Source of the DNA: JAUSFM01 sp964343705
GTDB lineage: Archaea > Nanobdellota > Nanobdellia > Woesearchaeales > UBA12501
Reading direction: 5' to 3'
Length of the DNA: 64,000 bases
Assembly (NCBI GenBank): GCA_964343705.1
Contig: CAYFJX010000002.1
Coordinates: 164,345 to 228,344 of the forward strand
Positions 42,169-51,000 of this stretch are shown here, in pieces (within the stretch, counting starts at the first letter, position 1; the number at the start of each line of letters is the position of its first letter). Position numbers and translations under genes: made by a program. The notes beneath the pieces were generated by a model. That model ran no database searches. It worked only from the letters and a program-made list of their open reading frames with translations, and was not told the origin of the DNA.

Positions 42169-42537
42169 TTAACATCCGTCTTGTTTACGACATTCCATGC
42201 TGGTTCCACATCGTTCTTGTCCAGCTGTGCAGCCGTACCGGTCACTGCTGGGTTTTTTTTCTAACGTTGTGTCATCCCACATGTCAACATATGGATTACA
42301 TGCTTTTGCAGGACAATTGTCTTGGATATTGAGGATGTTATCCCCATCAACATCACCAAAATCACCATATTCTGACGCACTATACTTTTCTTTTGCATCT
42401 GACAATGGTTCACTCAAATAACCTTTGATAAAATACCCTCCCCATGCTACAAGCATTAATACCAAAAGTAAACCTCCCACCACACCAATTGTTGATATGT
42501 TGTCTGAGCCTTTTTTTGATCTCATTGTTAGCATCAT
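42169..42537 (-). CDS. Small pilin-like protein with a Ca-binding loop
   Basis: 122 aa. MRSKKGSDNISTIGVVGGLL is a KKG-type start followed by a helix. The external part has DVDGDNILNIQDNC, a thrombospondin type 3 or dockerin-like Asp-rich calcium loop, and a C-terminal cysteine cluster (GCTAGQERCGTSMECRKQDGC). GAGGTGAATAG fixes the ATG at 42537. Confidence 0.68.
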   Translation of the reverse strand: MMLTMRSKKGSDNISTIGVVGGLLLVLMLVAWGGYFIKGYLSEPLSDAKEKYSASEYGDFGDVDGDNILNIQDNCPAKACNPYVDMWDDTTLEKKPSSDRYGCTAGQERCGTSMECRKQDGC

Positions 42538-42546
42538 CTATTCACC

Positions 42547-43281
42547 TCATACGTTTGGGTCTTCCTCTTTTTTCTTTCCTTGATACGTGTACGCTGGCTT
42601 TACAGTAAACTGCACTTCCCTATTATGGAATTGCACATCAGTTACCGTTGTCAAGAGAAGGTATAATGCCTTGTTTGATCGGGCATCATACTTTGTGTTT
42701 CCTTGCTCATCCAAGATAGGGAGATGCACATTCCAGGTATCTTCTTTTTTAAGGGCGTATCCGCTTTTGCTATTTTTAACAAAAACATTAATGGTGTCAA
42801 TGGCAACCTCATCGAGGCCATTTAGGTTTGTTTCCTCTGCTCCTCCAACAACATCCCTTGCGGTTACACGATGCGTGTGGATGCCTCGTTTCAAATCCTT
42901 AAAAGGTATTTTCTTATGCACTAAAAAAGTATAATCACTACACACATAACATGTCTCTCCGATAATACCAGACCTGTGAATCTCACCTTTAAGCACTATT
43001 TCAACAGTTAGATCATCACCAATACGTTGGAGGTATTCTTCAACCACGTTCTTATGTGTTGCAAGCGTTGCTGCAGTAAAGTCAGCCTGAGGCGGGGCTT
43101 TCATATCAATAATACCAAGCTGCGCAGCAACCGTGACAAGACCAGGAATCCAATCTCTAAAAACAACAGTGGCAATAACAGCCAGTGCAAGAAGAACTAA
43201 TACAACAAGTAATAATGTTACCACTACACCTTTCTTGTTACTTTGTAACTTTTTTGGTATTATTTTTTGTATTGGCTTCAT
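42547..43281 (-). CDS. Pilin-like anchored protein
   Basis: 244 aa. NKKG at residues 15-18 followed by VVVTLLLVVLVLLALAVIAT. The external domain is beta-rich with one pair of close cysteines (ETCYVCSDY) and a lysine-rich end. The N-terminus before KKG is longer (18 residues) than in most neighbours. It overlaps the next gene upstream by 4 bases. Confidence 0.66.
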   Translation of the reverse strand: MKPIQKIIPKKLQSNKKGVVVTLLLVVLVLLALAVIATVVFRDWIPGLVTVAAQLGIIDMKAPPQADFTAATLATHKNVVEEYLQRIGDDLTVEIVLKGEIHRSGIIGETCYVCSDYTFLVHKKIPFKDLKRGIHTHRVTARDVVGGAEETNLNGLDEVAIDTINVFVKNSKSGYALKKEDTWNVHLPILDEQGNTKYDARSNKALYLLLTTVTDVQFHNREVQFTVKPAYTYQGKKKEEDPNV

Positions 43282-43502
43282 GATAGGCCTCGAATGTCCC
43301 GTACACTTTGTGTTATGTTTGCTTGCACTGCTTGAGGGTCAGGAGCAAACACTTTAGTAAGCAGGATAGTACCAACTACTACCATCCCTAAAAAAAGTAC
43401 TATCTTGGCCCATTGCCACAACAAGGGCATAACTCCTTGGCCTTTTTTGGTGCTGAGTTGCATTTTGGTTAGTTTGCAATAGTGTTGTATAATTTTAATC
43501 AT
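43278..43502 (-). CDS. Mini pilin-like protein
   Basis: 74 aa. STKKGQG at residues 16-22, then a hydrophobic helix (IVLFLGMVVVGTILLTKVF) and only about 25 external residues. KKGQ is the classical class III junction. GGTGAAACC before the ATG at 43502 fixes the start; a longer frame to 43541 is rejected. It overlaps the next gene by 4 bases and is 8 bp from the previous one. Confidence 0.68.
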   Translation of the reverse strand: MIKIIQHYCKLTKMQLSTKKGQGVMPLLWQWAKIVLFLGMVVVGTILLTKVFAPDPQAVQANITQSVRDIRGLS

Positions 43503-43510
43503 GGTTTCAC

Positions 43511-44287
43511 CTATGTTACTAGTCGTTCTCGCGGGAACCAACTTGGTCCTTTACATTCATTTGCTTTGTTTTGCTCGTCAATATAGACAAACATTGCTCC
43601 TGTATCTGCTTGATCCTCAGGGGAAAGTTGCGTGTTAAAAAGTGCTTCTCGTAGCCAGTCAGTTGCATCTCCAACTCGATCTATGATCCAACCTCCTTGG
43701 TCATCCCCAATCATTACAGTATAATACTTCCCAGGGATTATGTCAGGTAGGAGTGGCAGATCTTCTTCATTGGTAAAGATTGGTTTGTAACCATTAAGAT
43801 AGCTCTCCATGGATGTTCCATCACGCAAATAGGTTGCGCGCAAGTCACTCATAACAGTTTCTTTACGTATTGGTTCTGGAATGTTTTTTGCTTGGAACAC
43901 AAAGCAAGGAGCACACACTAGTTTTGGTCCGATTGTTCTTGGGAGTCTAAACTTTTCTGGCCCACCATACTTTTCCCAGCAGCGTTGCATGAGCTTAATC
44001 ACTTCAAACTCTGCCTTGACTGGGTCTTTTGTGCTGATAATAATTGGTTCTTTTGGTCTGCAAGAAGTAGGAATTTTTTCAAACATCTGCGTTTCTTTTG
44101 TAGCACTGGTAAAATATTTTTGAACACGCAGTTGTTCATAACACGCTTCATCACTTGCCAATGGCTGACATCCTTTGATAAAGAAAAAAAGAAATGCAGT
44201 AATAACTACAGCAGAGATCAAAATAAATAGGTTTTCTTGTATAAAATCAGTTTCTGCCATTCCTTTTTTTGTTTTGAATAGTTTCAT
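43511..44287 (-). CDS. Pilin-like anchored protein with external alpha/beta domain
   Basis: 258 aa from MKLFKTKKGMAETDFIQENL. KKG is followed by a Glu-containing stretch and a helix (FILISAVVITAFLFFFI). External cysteines include KGCQPLASDEACYEQL, TSCRPKE and LVCAPCFVF. PGKYYTVMIGDDQGGWIIDR and ATDWLREALF suggest a compact fold that I cannot name. Confidence 0.68.
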   Translation of the reverse strand: MKLFKTKKGMAETDFIQENLFILISAVVITAFLFFFIKGCQPLASDEACYEQLRVQKYFTSATKETQMFEKIPTSCRPKEPIIISTKDPVKAEFEVIKLMQRCWEKYGGPEKFRLPRTIGPKLVCAPCFVFQAKNIPEPIRKETVMSDLRATYLRDGTSMESYLNGYKPIFTNEEDLPLLPDIIPGKYYTVMIGDDQGGWIIDRVGDATDWLREALFNTQLSPEDQADTGAMFVYIDEQNKANECKGPSWFPRERLVT

Positions 44288-44294
44288 TTTTGTT

Positions 44295-44429
44295 TTACGG
44301 GGTGTAGGACTGTGAAAATATTTGTTGCTTGAACAACACCAGTACAACCACAGCAAGTGCTAGGAAAAGTATAAGGTACAATACAAATCTGCCAATTTTG
44401 GCTTGTTTACACTTTTGTAATACATTCAG
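44295..44429 (-). CDS. Very small membrane protein with unusual start codon
   Basis: 44-aa frame: NVLQKCKQAKIGRFVLYLIL then FLALAVVVLVLF and a short polar end. There is no ATG, GTG or TTG in frame after the upstream stop. A perfect GGAGGTGAT ribosome binding site lies 9 nt before a CTG at 44429, the spacing used by its neighbours. Either CTG is the start, or a one-base error in the AAAA run hides an ATG start. It lies 7 bp before the next gene in the operon. Confidence 0.5.
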   Translation of the reverse strand: MNVLQKCKQAKIGRFVLYLILFLALAVVVLVLFKQQIFSQSYTP

Positions 44430-44457
44430 AAGCCATCACCTCCTGGTATTCTTTATT

Positions 44458-44721
44458 TTACGGGTTACGTTGCTGCTCAGGGTCGACTGGTTGACAACAT
44501 ATTCCTTGGTCACATTGTATGCCTGCTACAGGGTAATAATCACGGGTACAACTATCCATGCATGTTCCACCAAGATTTTTACACTTTCCAGCTTCAGCAA
44601 CTGGAGCATACACATAATTACGAACAATAAGCACAAGTACTATGATCAATACAACCATTAATACAATGTTTTTTAGGTCTGCCCATTGACCTTTTCTGCT
44701 TATTTTCATCATAGTTTTCAT
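44458..44721 (-). CDS. Mini pilin-like Cys protein, paralogue 1
   Basis: 87 aa, MKTMMKISRKGQWADLKNIV. RKGQ is followed by a helix (LMVVLIIVLVLIV) and an external part with six cysteines ending QCDQGICCQPV. The ATG overlaps the previous stop (ATGA). It shares its plan with the next three genes upstream: KKGQ-like start, one helix, six cysteines ending in CC. Confidence 0.72.
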   Translation of the reverse strand: MKTMMKISRKGQWADLKNIVLMVVLIIVLVLIVRNYVYAPVAEAGKCKNLGGTCMDSCTRDYYPVAGIQCDQGICCQPVDPEQQRNP

Positions 44722-44990
44722 ATGGAGCAACACACCCCAAAGTCGCACGTTGCACCCTGTACTATAAACCCATCACGATTAATGCAGTCATTACCTTCCC
44801 TGCATGTTCGAGGTGTTCCTGGCACTTCACACACGTCGCCAGTAAACTGTTCTTGCTGCTTATCTATTTGTGAACTTCCTTGCTTAATCTTGCCAGTAAA
44901 AATCATAACCATAACAATCAACACAATAATAGCAATTGCAGCTATCACCACTGATGTAATGCTTAATCCTTGGCCTTTTGTACGTGTCAT
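44718..44990 (-). CDS. Mini pilin-like Cys protein, paralogue 2
   Basis: 90 aa, MTRTKGQGLSITSVVIAAIA. TKGQG then helix (IIVLIVMVMIFTGKI), then about 45 external residues with cysteines in DVCEVPGTPRTCREG, DCINRDG and TCDFGVCCSI. ATGA overlap with the gene upstream, so translation is coupled. Confidence 0.74.
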   Translation of the reverse strand: MTRTKGQGLSITSVVIAAIAIIVLIVMVMIFTGKIKQGSSQIDKQQEQFTGDVCEVPGTPRTCREGNDCINRDGFIVQGATCDFGVCCSI

Positions 44991-45247
44991 TCTTCTCCTT
45001 TTGTCACACAGCACACTTGCCCATCAGGACAGTCACTGGTAAACGTGCCTGATTCAATGGTTCCAGGAGCACAACTTGCACTACACTGTCCTTTGTACTC
45101 GCCAAAACTCAAGAGGCCACCACACTTGGTAATATCCTTACTTGACTGGCCAGCCTTGCCACTGAATATAATAACAACTACAATAATAATTACCACTGCA
45201 AGCAGCATGGCAACAATTTGTCCCCATGCAAGTGCTCCTTTCTTCAT
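44987..45247 (-). CDS. Mini pilin-like Cys protein, paralogue 3
   Basis: 86 aa, MKKGALAWGQIVAMLLAVVI. Only two residues precede KG, then a helix (VVIIIVVVIIFSGKAG) with the same FSGK/FTGK exit seen in paralogues 2 and 4. External cysteines: KCGGLL, QCSASCAPG, SDCPDGQVCCV. 8 bp from the gene upstream. Confidence 0.74.
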   Translation of the reverse strand: MKKGALAWGQIVAMLLAVVIIIVVVIIFSGKAGQSSKDITKCGGLLSFGEYKGQCSASCAPGTIESGTFTSDCPDGQVCCVTKGEE

Positions 45248-45255
45248 GCTATCGC

Positions 45256-45543
45256 CTATTCAAATTCTGGTTCAGCTGCAGCAGTTACATCAAGGCAACA
45301 TACTGGGTTTTCATCAGGACACTCATACCTGTTCATAACTTTTTGTCCTTCAGCACTACAGTCTGACGCGTCTGTGACGCAACTTGCACTACCAAGCGTA
45401 TTACAACTTTTAGCTTCCTTGGTAAACACACCAATTCTTCCAGTGAAGATCATTGCAAGTACCACAAGAACGAGAAGCGCTAAGGTCGCTACTATGATTG
45501 CATTAAGTGAAATTCCTTGGCCTTTTTTTGATTTTCGTGCCAT
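45256..45543 (-). CDS. Mini pilin-like Cys protein, paralogue 4
   Basis: 95 aa, MARKSKKGQGISLNAIIVAT with a textbook KKGQG class III junction, helix LLVLVVLAMIFTGRI, then cysteines in SCNTLGSASCVTDASDC, YECPDENPVCCLD. First gene of the downstream operon; GAGGTGTTAGC precedes the ATG. The gap upstream contains several TATA-like sequences. Confidence 0.76.
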   Translation of the reverse strand: MARKSKKGQGISLNAIIVATLALLVLVVLAMIFTGRIGVFTKEAKSCNTLGSASCVTDASDCSAEGQKVMNRYECPDENPVCCLDVTAAAEPEFE

Positions 45544-45672
45544 GCTAACACCTCTGTTTATTCATTTAAGCTTAATAGTATGCTAGTATTATACTATAGG
45601 GAGTATCTCCTAGCTTTGTGGCTATTATACCAACCTTTGTTTATAAAGTTTATGACGAAATAGAGGGGCTTT
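45544..45672 (-). promoter_or_regulatory. Probable promoter of the mini-pilin operon
   Basis: This gap is AT-rich with TTTATAAAC, GGTATAAT and a TATAGTATAATAC-type sequence on the minus strand, and a GAGGTG ribosome binding site at its end. It probably drives the genes from 45543 down to 37635. I see no hairpin or gene. Confidence 0.4.
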
Positions 45673-46212
45673 CTAATAACAAATCTTTAACTCCAATGTC
45701 ATACCAAACATCATGGGTTGCGTGGCTGAATCAAAGGTAAAACACTCTTCAAACTCATCACTTTGGACACCCTTGCCATTGGTATCAAAAATATCAGTGC
45801 CATCAGGGTTTAACAAGCTAATCCTATAATTATATTGGAACTTGGTTACCAGCATCTTATCCATAATCAGCTTTAATACTCCCTGTGTTTCAAATTCACC
45901 ATCAAGTGTTCGCCTACCTTCCAGATACTCACACGAACCCATTATAGTCCCGTTTACCTCACACCGAAATGTGTCTCCAAAGCCACAGTCCTGCATAACA
46001 TCTGCCATTTTCTCACTATTACACGTGCTCGTGGTTTCAACCAAGCTGGTTATGATTGTCTTGGGTAATTCTCTTCGTTGGAATTCTTCCTGTGTCTTGC
46101 CTGGTTCTTTGGCTTGGTACTTTATCAAAAACATAATACCAATGACCATAAGAATAACTACTAATGCAATACCCATAATTTCTCCTTGTCCACGTTTACT
46201 TATCCAGGTCAT
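45673..46212 (-). CDS. Pilin-like anchored protein
   Basis: 179 aa, MTWISKRGQGEIMGIALVVI. KRGQGE has the conserved Glu right after the junction, as in classical archaeal pilins, then helix LVVILMVIGIMFLI. The external domain has several cysteines (STCNSEK, DCGFGDTFRCEV, GSCEYLEG). The ATG overlaps the previous stop by one base. Confidence 0.72.
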   Translation of the reverse strand: MTWISKRGQGEIMGIALVVILMVIGIMFLIKYQAKEPGKTQEEFQRRELPKTIITSLVETTSTCNSEKMADVMQDCGFGDTFRCEVNGTIMGSCEYLEGRRTLDGEFETQGVLKLIMDKMLVTKFQYNYRISLLNPDGTDIFDTNGKGVQSDEFEECFTFDSATQPMMFGMTLELKICY

Positions 46213-46808
46213 TAGCCAAACCTCGTTCGGTACACTTCAACAACCAGCATGCCAAGTGAGTCCTTTTCTGCCTTTCGCTGGGTATCATCCCGAATCGTGA
46301 TTGGGATAAACGTGGGGAAGCTTTCCCAACTAAAACCCTCATCTGCAATAGTGGGGCTATTGTCGTAAATGGTTACCCTTGTTAATTGTTCATCATCGTC
46401 TTCTTCCCATTCTCCTAGTTCCACATTTGGCGGTGGAAAGATTTGCTCAATGTAAATCTTACTATCCCGCAGTTCAGTTTCATGAAATAAAAAGAAAGCT
46501 TCGTTTCCTCCACCTTCTTCTGACAAGTCAGATAGTTTACCAAACGCACGTACTTTATGGATATCAAAACAGTTCTCATTCACCACTCCTCCTTCTGAGC
46601 AGGCAAACTCAGGATAAAACGCGGTTTTTAGCGCGATTCGTACTGCTTCTCGCTCAAATGTTTCAGAAGCCTGCCGCAAAATGGATGTTTTTTGGAAGTT
46701 AGCATAAATAACCAAGCCAATGCCTAGCAACATAAAGAACGCAAGCAGTACCATAATAGTCTCTCCCATCTTCATCTGCGCTTTCTGCGTACGTATTGGT
46801 TGAATCAT
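46212..46808 (-). CDS. Pilin-like anchored protein
   Basis: 198 aa, MIQPIRTQKAQMKMGETIMV. KAQ in place of KGQ, Glu at residue 16, then helix VLLAFFMLLGIGLVIYANF. External domain with two cysteines (FACSEGG, ENCFDIHK) and acidic loops, ending VRTRFG-like EVYRTRFG. Start chosen at the ATG next to the previous stop. Confidence 0.7.
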   Translation of the reverse strand: MIQPIRTQKAQMKMGETIMVLLAFFMLLGIGLVIYANFQKTSILRQASETFEREAVRIALKTAFYPEFACSEGGVVNENCFDIHKVRAFGKLSDLSEEGGGNEAFFLFHETELRDSKIYIEQIFPPPNVELGEWEEDDDEQLTRVTIYDNSPTIADEGFSWESFPTFIPITIRDDTQRKAEKDSLGMLVVEVYRTRFG

Positions 46809-46810
46809 TT

Positions 46811-48007
46811 TTAATACACTGTTGGGCAACTGTTTCTCACTGAATCCTCGTTTATGTCTTGCACTTCTTTGATAACATTCAAAAAATTCTCTACTGTATT
46901 CTCATCCCCACTTGCTTCACCCTCTCCTAAAAGTGCACCTGCTTTCTCTTCCAAGCGTGTCAAGGCATCATCAGCTCGGTCAGAGAGACTTCGACATGCC
47001 TGGTTTTCGTCGTCAAACAATCCTTGTTCACTTGCATCAGCTTGAATTTGCTCAAAATGATTTTTTATAGTTGCACTACGGTGTTTATACACTCCCATGA
47101 CATGTTTTGTTCTTCTCAACGCACGTTCCATAATACACTGGTATGTCATACCATCTCGTGCAAACACTGCAGCAATAAAACTAGCAAAGTCAAATGTGTT
47201 AGATGCTGGCTGCGCAGTTTCAAGATTAAATGTGCCACCTTGCTTTTCCAAAAAGAAAATAGGTGTGCTCATAGGAGCACCACTTGCAAAATCTTCAACA
47301 CGATCAGCATTCACAATAATTGCACTGACTTTTTCATCAACAACCTCTGCTCCAAACCCTGTTGGCACTGTGCTAAACGTGCCAGCATGTTGTTCAGGTG
47401 TTTCACCCACTAAAATAGGGGAATGGAAAATAAACTTCACACCCACATTGTTTTCAAACGTGATAGGCTGGCCTTCTTCATTGGTGTACGAGCCACCCCC
47501 TCCATTAACAAATTGAAAGTCAAGCTTTTGGCCAGGTGGAGCAAGCGGAAAGTCAAGAGTGTCAGTAATCTTCTGCTTTAACGAGCCATCAGGAAAATTT
47601 ACAAAGTAATACTTGTTAGTCGGCCCGGTCATCATAACCAGATTATTAGTGCGGAATGGCAAGTCCAAACTGAGTGTAATAGTTAGCAACTTCTTTGCAT
47701 GCACCTCTGCCGGCGCAAATATCAACACATTCCCCCCGCTAATACGCTGTCCAAGGATTTCATAATCAGTACAACTAAAATGAATAGGAATCTCTGCAAT
47801 GTCAATTGGCTGCTTAGCACCAGGTGCAACACCACGACCAGAAAAAATAAGTTCAAGCTGGCTTGCAAGATCAGTTCCCAACTTATTCTGTGATAACTGC
47901 TTTTGGTACCCAATCACACTCATAAAGAAAAACAGGATGAGTCCTCCTGCCATAAGTATAAATATCCAATTAAACTGTACTCCCACCATACCTCTTTTTT
48001 TTCTCAT
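46811..48007 (-). CDS. Large pilin-like anchored protein
   Basis: 398 aa, MRKKRGMVGVQFNWIFILMA with KRG then helix FILMAGGLILFFFMSVIG. External part begins strand-rich (LDLPFRTNNLVMMTGPTNKY), includes VSAIIVNADRVEDFASG, and ends in a helical region with a few cysteines. Related in plan to the other KRG proteins but four times larger than the mini pilins. Confidence 0.7.
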   Translation of the reverse strand: MRKKRGMVGVQFNWIFILMAGGLILFFFMSVIGYQKQLSQNKLGTDLASQLELIFSGRGVAPGAKQPIDIAEIPIHFSCTDYEILGQRISGGNVLIFAPAEVHAKKLLTITLSLDLPFRTNNLVMMTGPTNKYYFVNFPDGSLKQKITDTLDFPLAPPGQKLDFQFVNGGGGSYTNEEGQPITFENNVGVKFIFHSPILVGETPEQHAGTFSTVPTGFGAEVVDEKVSAIIVNADRVEDFASGAPMSTPIFFLEKQGGTFNLETAQPASNTFDFASFIAAVFARDGMTYQCIMERALRRTKHVMGVYKHRSATIKNHFEQIQADASEQGLFDDENQACRSLSDRADDALTRLEEKAGALLGEGEASGDENTVENFLNVIKEVQDINEDSVRNSCPTVY

Positions 48008-48049
48008 AATCCCCAACTACAACTTTTTTTGGTTCTTTTTCTTTCTTGT

Positions 48050-51000
48050 TTACCTTGTGTGTCGTTCTAATTCATTGAACAATTCATCTTCAGCATTTTC
48101 ATGTGCCATCTCATCAAGGTGCTTTTCTTGCACACGCTGCTTGTTTGCCAAGCCATCAAATGTTCCCTTGCGTGTCTTAATTGCTCCCTGGGGCGTCTGC
48201 GGTTTACTACCAACCACGCGCTTTACAGCAGCGTGCATTTTATGCAATGGCAGCCATTCAGTAACCTGTTGTGCACTTGGTAGTTTCTCAACTAGTTTTG
48301 GTGCAAGCTTAAACCGCTTTGCCATACCCATAACACGCTGTGTTCGAGGAGGTTGTTGCCCTGCAGGCATGCTAGCTGTCTTAGCCTGCTTTACAGCAGC
48401 TTTTTTCTTACCACTAAATACGCTAAAGAAACTCTGACGTTTTCTATGACGCTGTGTAATTCTTCCTTGTCGTCGCTGTTGCACAACTGACTGTACACGC
48501 TGCGCTGACTTTGCAGCTGATTGTTTTGTAGCGTTCATAAATCTTGAAATTGGTTTTTTGATTGGTGTGATTAGGGCGGGTTTAGCAGAAGCTGCTTTCC
48601 CCGATGGTTTGGATGCGAGTGCGAGGTAGCCCGCCCCTCCACCAATCATTAAAAAACCAATAATGAATATGAGATTTGACCAAATAAATGACAAAAAGCC
48701 GCCTTCCTCTTTTTCAGGCGTTGTCGCTGTTGTTGTGCTTCCTGCAGGTGCAGCACCAGGTACCGGAGCAGTTCCTGGCTTGTTATCACACCTACCAAGG
48801 CCGCAATAATTAGAAACGCAATCAGTTTCACTCTGGCAGGTCTTACCATTAATACACTTGCTTGGGCAGTCACCACCACAGTCAACATCAGTTTCCTTGC
48901 CATTCTTTGCTCCATCAGTGCAGGAAGCAATTTTACATACTCCTTCTCCGCAATATTCACTAATACAATCATTTCCTATTTGACAGGTTGCATTCAAGTC
49001 ACACCGTGAACACACAAGACCACCACAATCCTTTGCAGTTTCATCACCGTTTTTCCGGTCGTCATCACACTTTGGCGCAATACACTGTCCTTCAACGCAA
49101 TATTCACCCAGGCAATCATCATCACTGGTACACGTGCCACCTTCAGCACACGTGTTACCACATGAACCACCACAGTCAATACCACTCTCTCCTTCATCCT
49201 GCACACCGTTAGTACATGTTTGTGCTTGGGGAACAACAACAGTTTCTTTTCCCTGTGCTTCATTCCCTACCGTATCCTTTGCTTTCCAGCATATTTCTCG
49301 AGACCGACGTACTTCAACAGGTGTTGTTCTATCAATAAGATTTGATGGCTCACAGGAAGCAGCAGTGCCAGCAGCAGCACCAAGTTGGTTTTCACCACCC
49401 AGGCCATAAAATAAACTATTAGGGTCACAACCACTTTCATCAGCACACCTAAACTCAACAGTAACAAGGCCAGGCTGAGAATTCTTAGTTAAGATAACTC
49501 GAGGAGGATCATTTTCTTGACAACTTGGATTGTTAGGATCATAATTTAGTGTTACAGGAGCAGCAGCACCTTCCAATCCAACATTGTTTATGGCAGACAC
49601 AATCACTGTGTGTGAAAACGCAGGAATAGGAGCATCCTCGTCTTCAACCTCAGGCAGTTGCGGCTTCACTGTTGGCAAGGTTCCAATACCATTCCTTGCT
49701 CCGAACGTTCCATTTTTTTCTGTTTCAGCAACAAGGTACCTAAACATCTTAATGCCTGACTCAACATCCTCTGCAGTCACTGAAATGCCAAGCTTAAACT
49801 TGTGAGGTGTACAACTAAGTGCGTCACCTTCAAATGTTGGAGCTCCTGGTCCAGTAGTATCAATAAGAAACGTAACAGTTTTTGTTGCAGTTTGCTTTTT
49901 TCCTGCCTTGTTTGTTTCACAACTAATCTCCATGGAATGCTCCCCATCAGGAAGTGTGCCAATAATAGCACTATGCGTCTTTGCTGGGTTTTGCTCATCC
50001 TGTAAGAACTCACTCACCTCACCAATCTTGTAAAAACACCTGGAAATCTTATTAGTGGTAAAATTAAGCGTGACATCATTCACTTTTGAAACAGCTGGTG
50101 GAGAGGAAACACCAATACGAATAGGAACACTTAAGTCAATAGACACACCAACCGGTACTTTGTTAGACTCTCTACCAATACGATCTTCACACTGTACATA
50201 AAATATCTTTTGCAGTTTTACTTCGGGCTCAGGTAGCTGCATTTGTTTCTTGTTAGGATTTACAAACTTGTGAAACAATTCCCTGTCAAAACCATCAAAC
50301 GGAAACATGTCATCATACTCTACATTACCTTGTGTTGCGTACTTACACTGCACTTCTTCATTAGTTTCAATTACTAAATCTGAAAAAAAGTTGTGATCAT
50401 CAGGAATTTCAACAATTCTCTCAGGATCAAATTTTGCTTTGGTGATAGTGGGTGCTTCTGTGTCAACATACACTTCAACCTCACGCTGTGCAACCTCACC
50501 ATTTTCAGTTCTGCAAATTACGTAAAACGTGTTTCCACGACGATTAGGAGTAAGGTCAAGGAAGCTTACCTTGGAAAATTCTTCAAAATCATGGGTTGGG
50601 CCAAAAGTGTTTGACGACACCATGCCCACATTAAAAAATCTGAACTGGGGATTACGTGTACTGTATTTACACATGGTGTTTATTGGCGCGCCATTTTTGT
50701 ACGTGCTGAGTTGTAAGCTAAAGTCTCGCGTGGGGGACACACCTAGCTTTGGTCTGGTGATTCGAATGTCAATTGTTTCATAGTCAACAGTAAAGAACTT
50801 CTTAAACTCAGCCTCGTTACCTACCATGTCAAGTGCCTTCATCTGCGCAACGTAAAATCCAGGTGGCAGTGACCGGTCAGGTTCAAGCACCCACTCATTA
50901 TCAGCATTTTTAGAAGGAATACCATCAACAAGATCTAAAAATCCTTCAGGAGGCAGGTCGTCAGCAGTGAGTGTTTCAATATCAGGACGCTTTTCTTGCA

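Noticed and set aside
44395..44429. ATG starts near the 44-aa membrane protein
   Set aside because: The in-phase peptides from these ATGs end after 9 and 20 codons and are not hydrophobic; the hydrophobic frame has only CTG at the right distance from the ribosome binding site.
47799..48437. 212-aa plus-strand frame across the boundary of two minus-strand genes
   Set aside because: Antisense to two well-supported genes; Cys/Phe/Leu-rich composition reflects the complementary strand.
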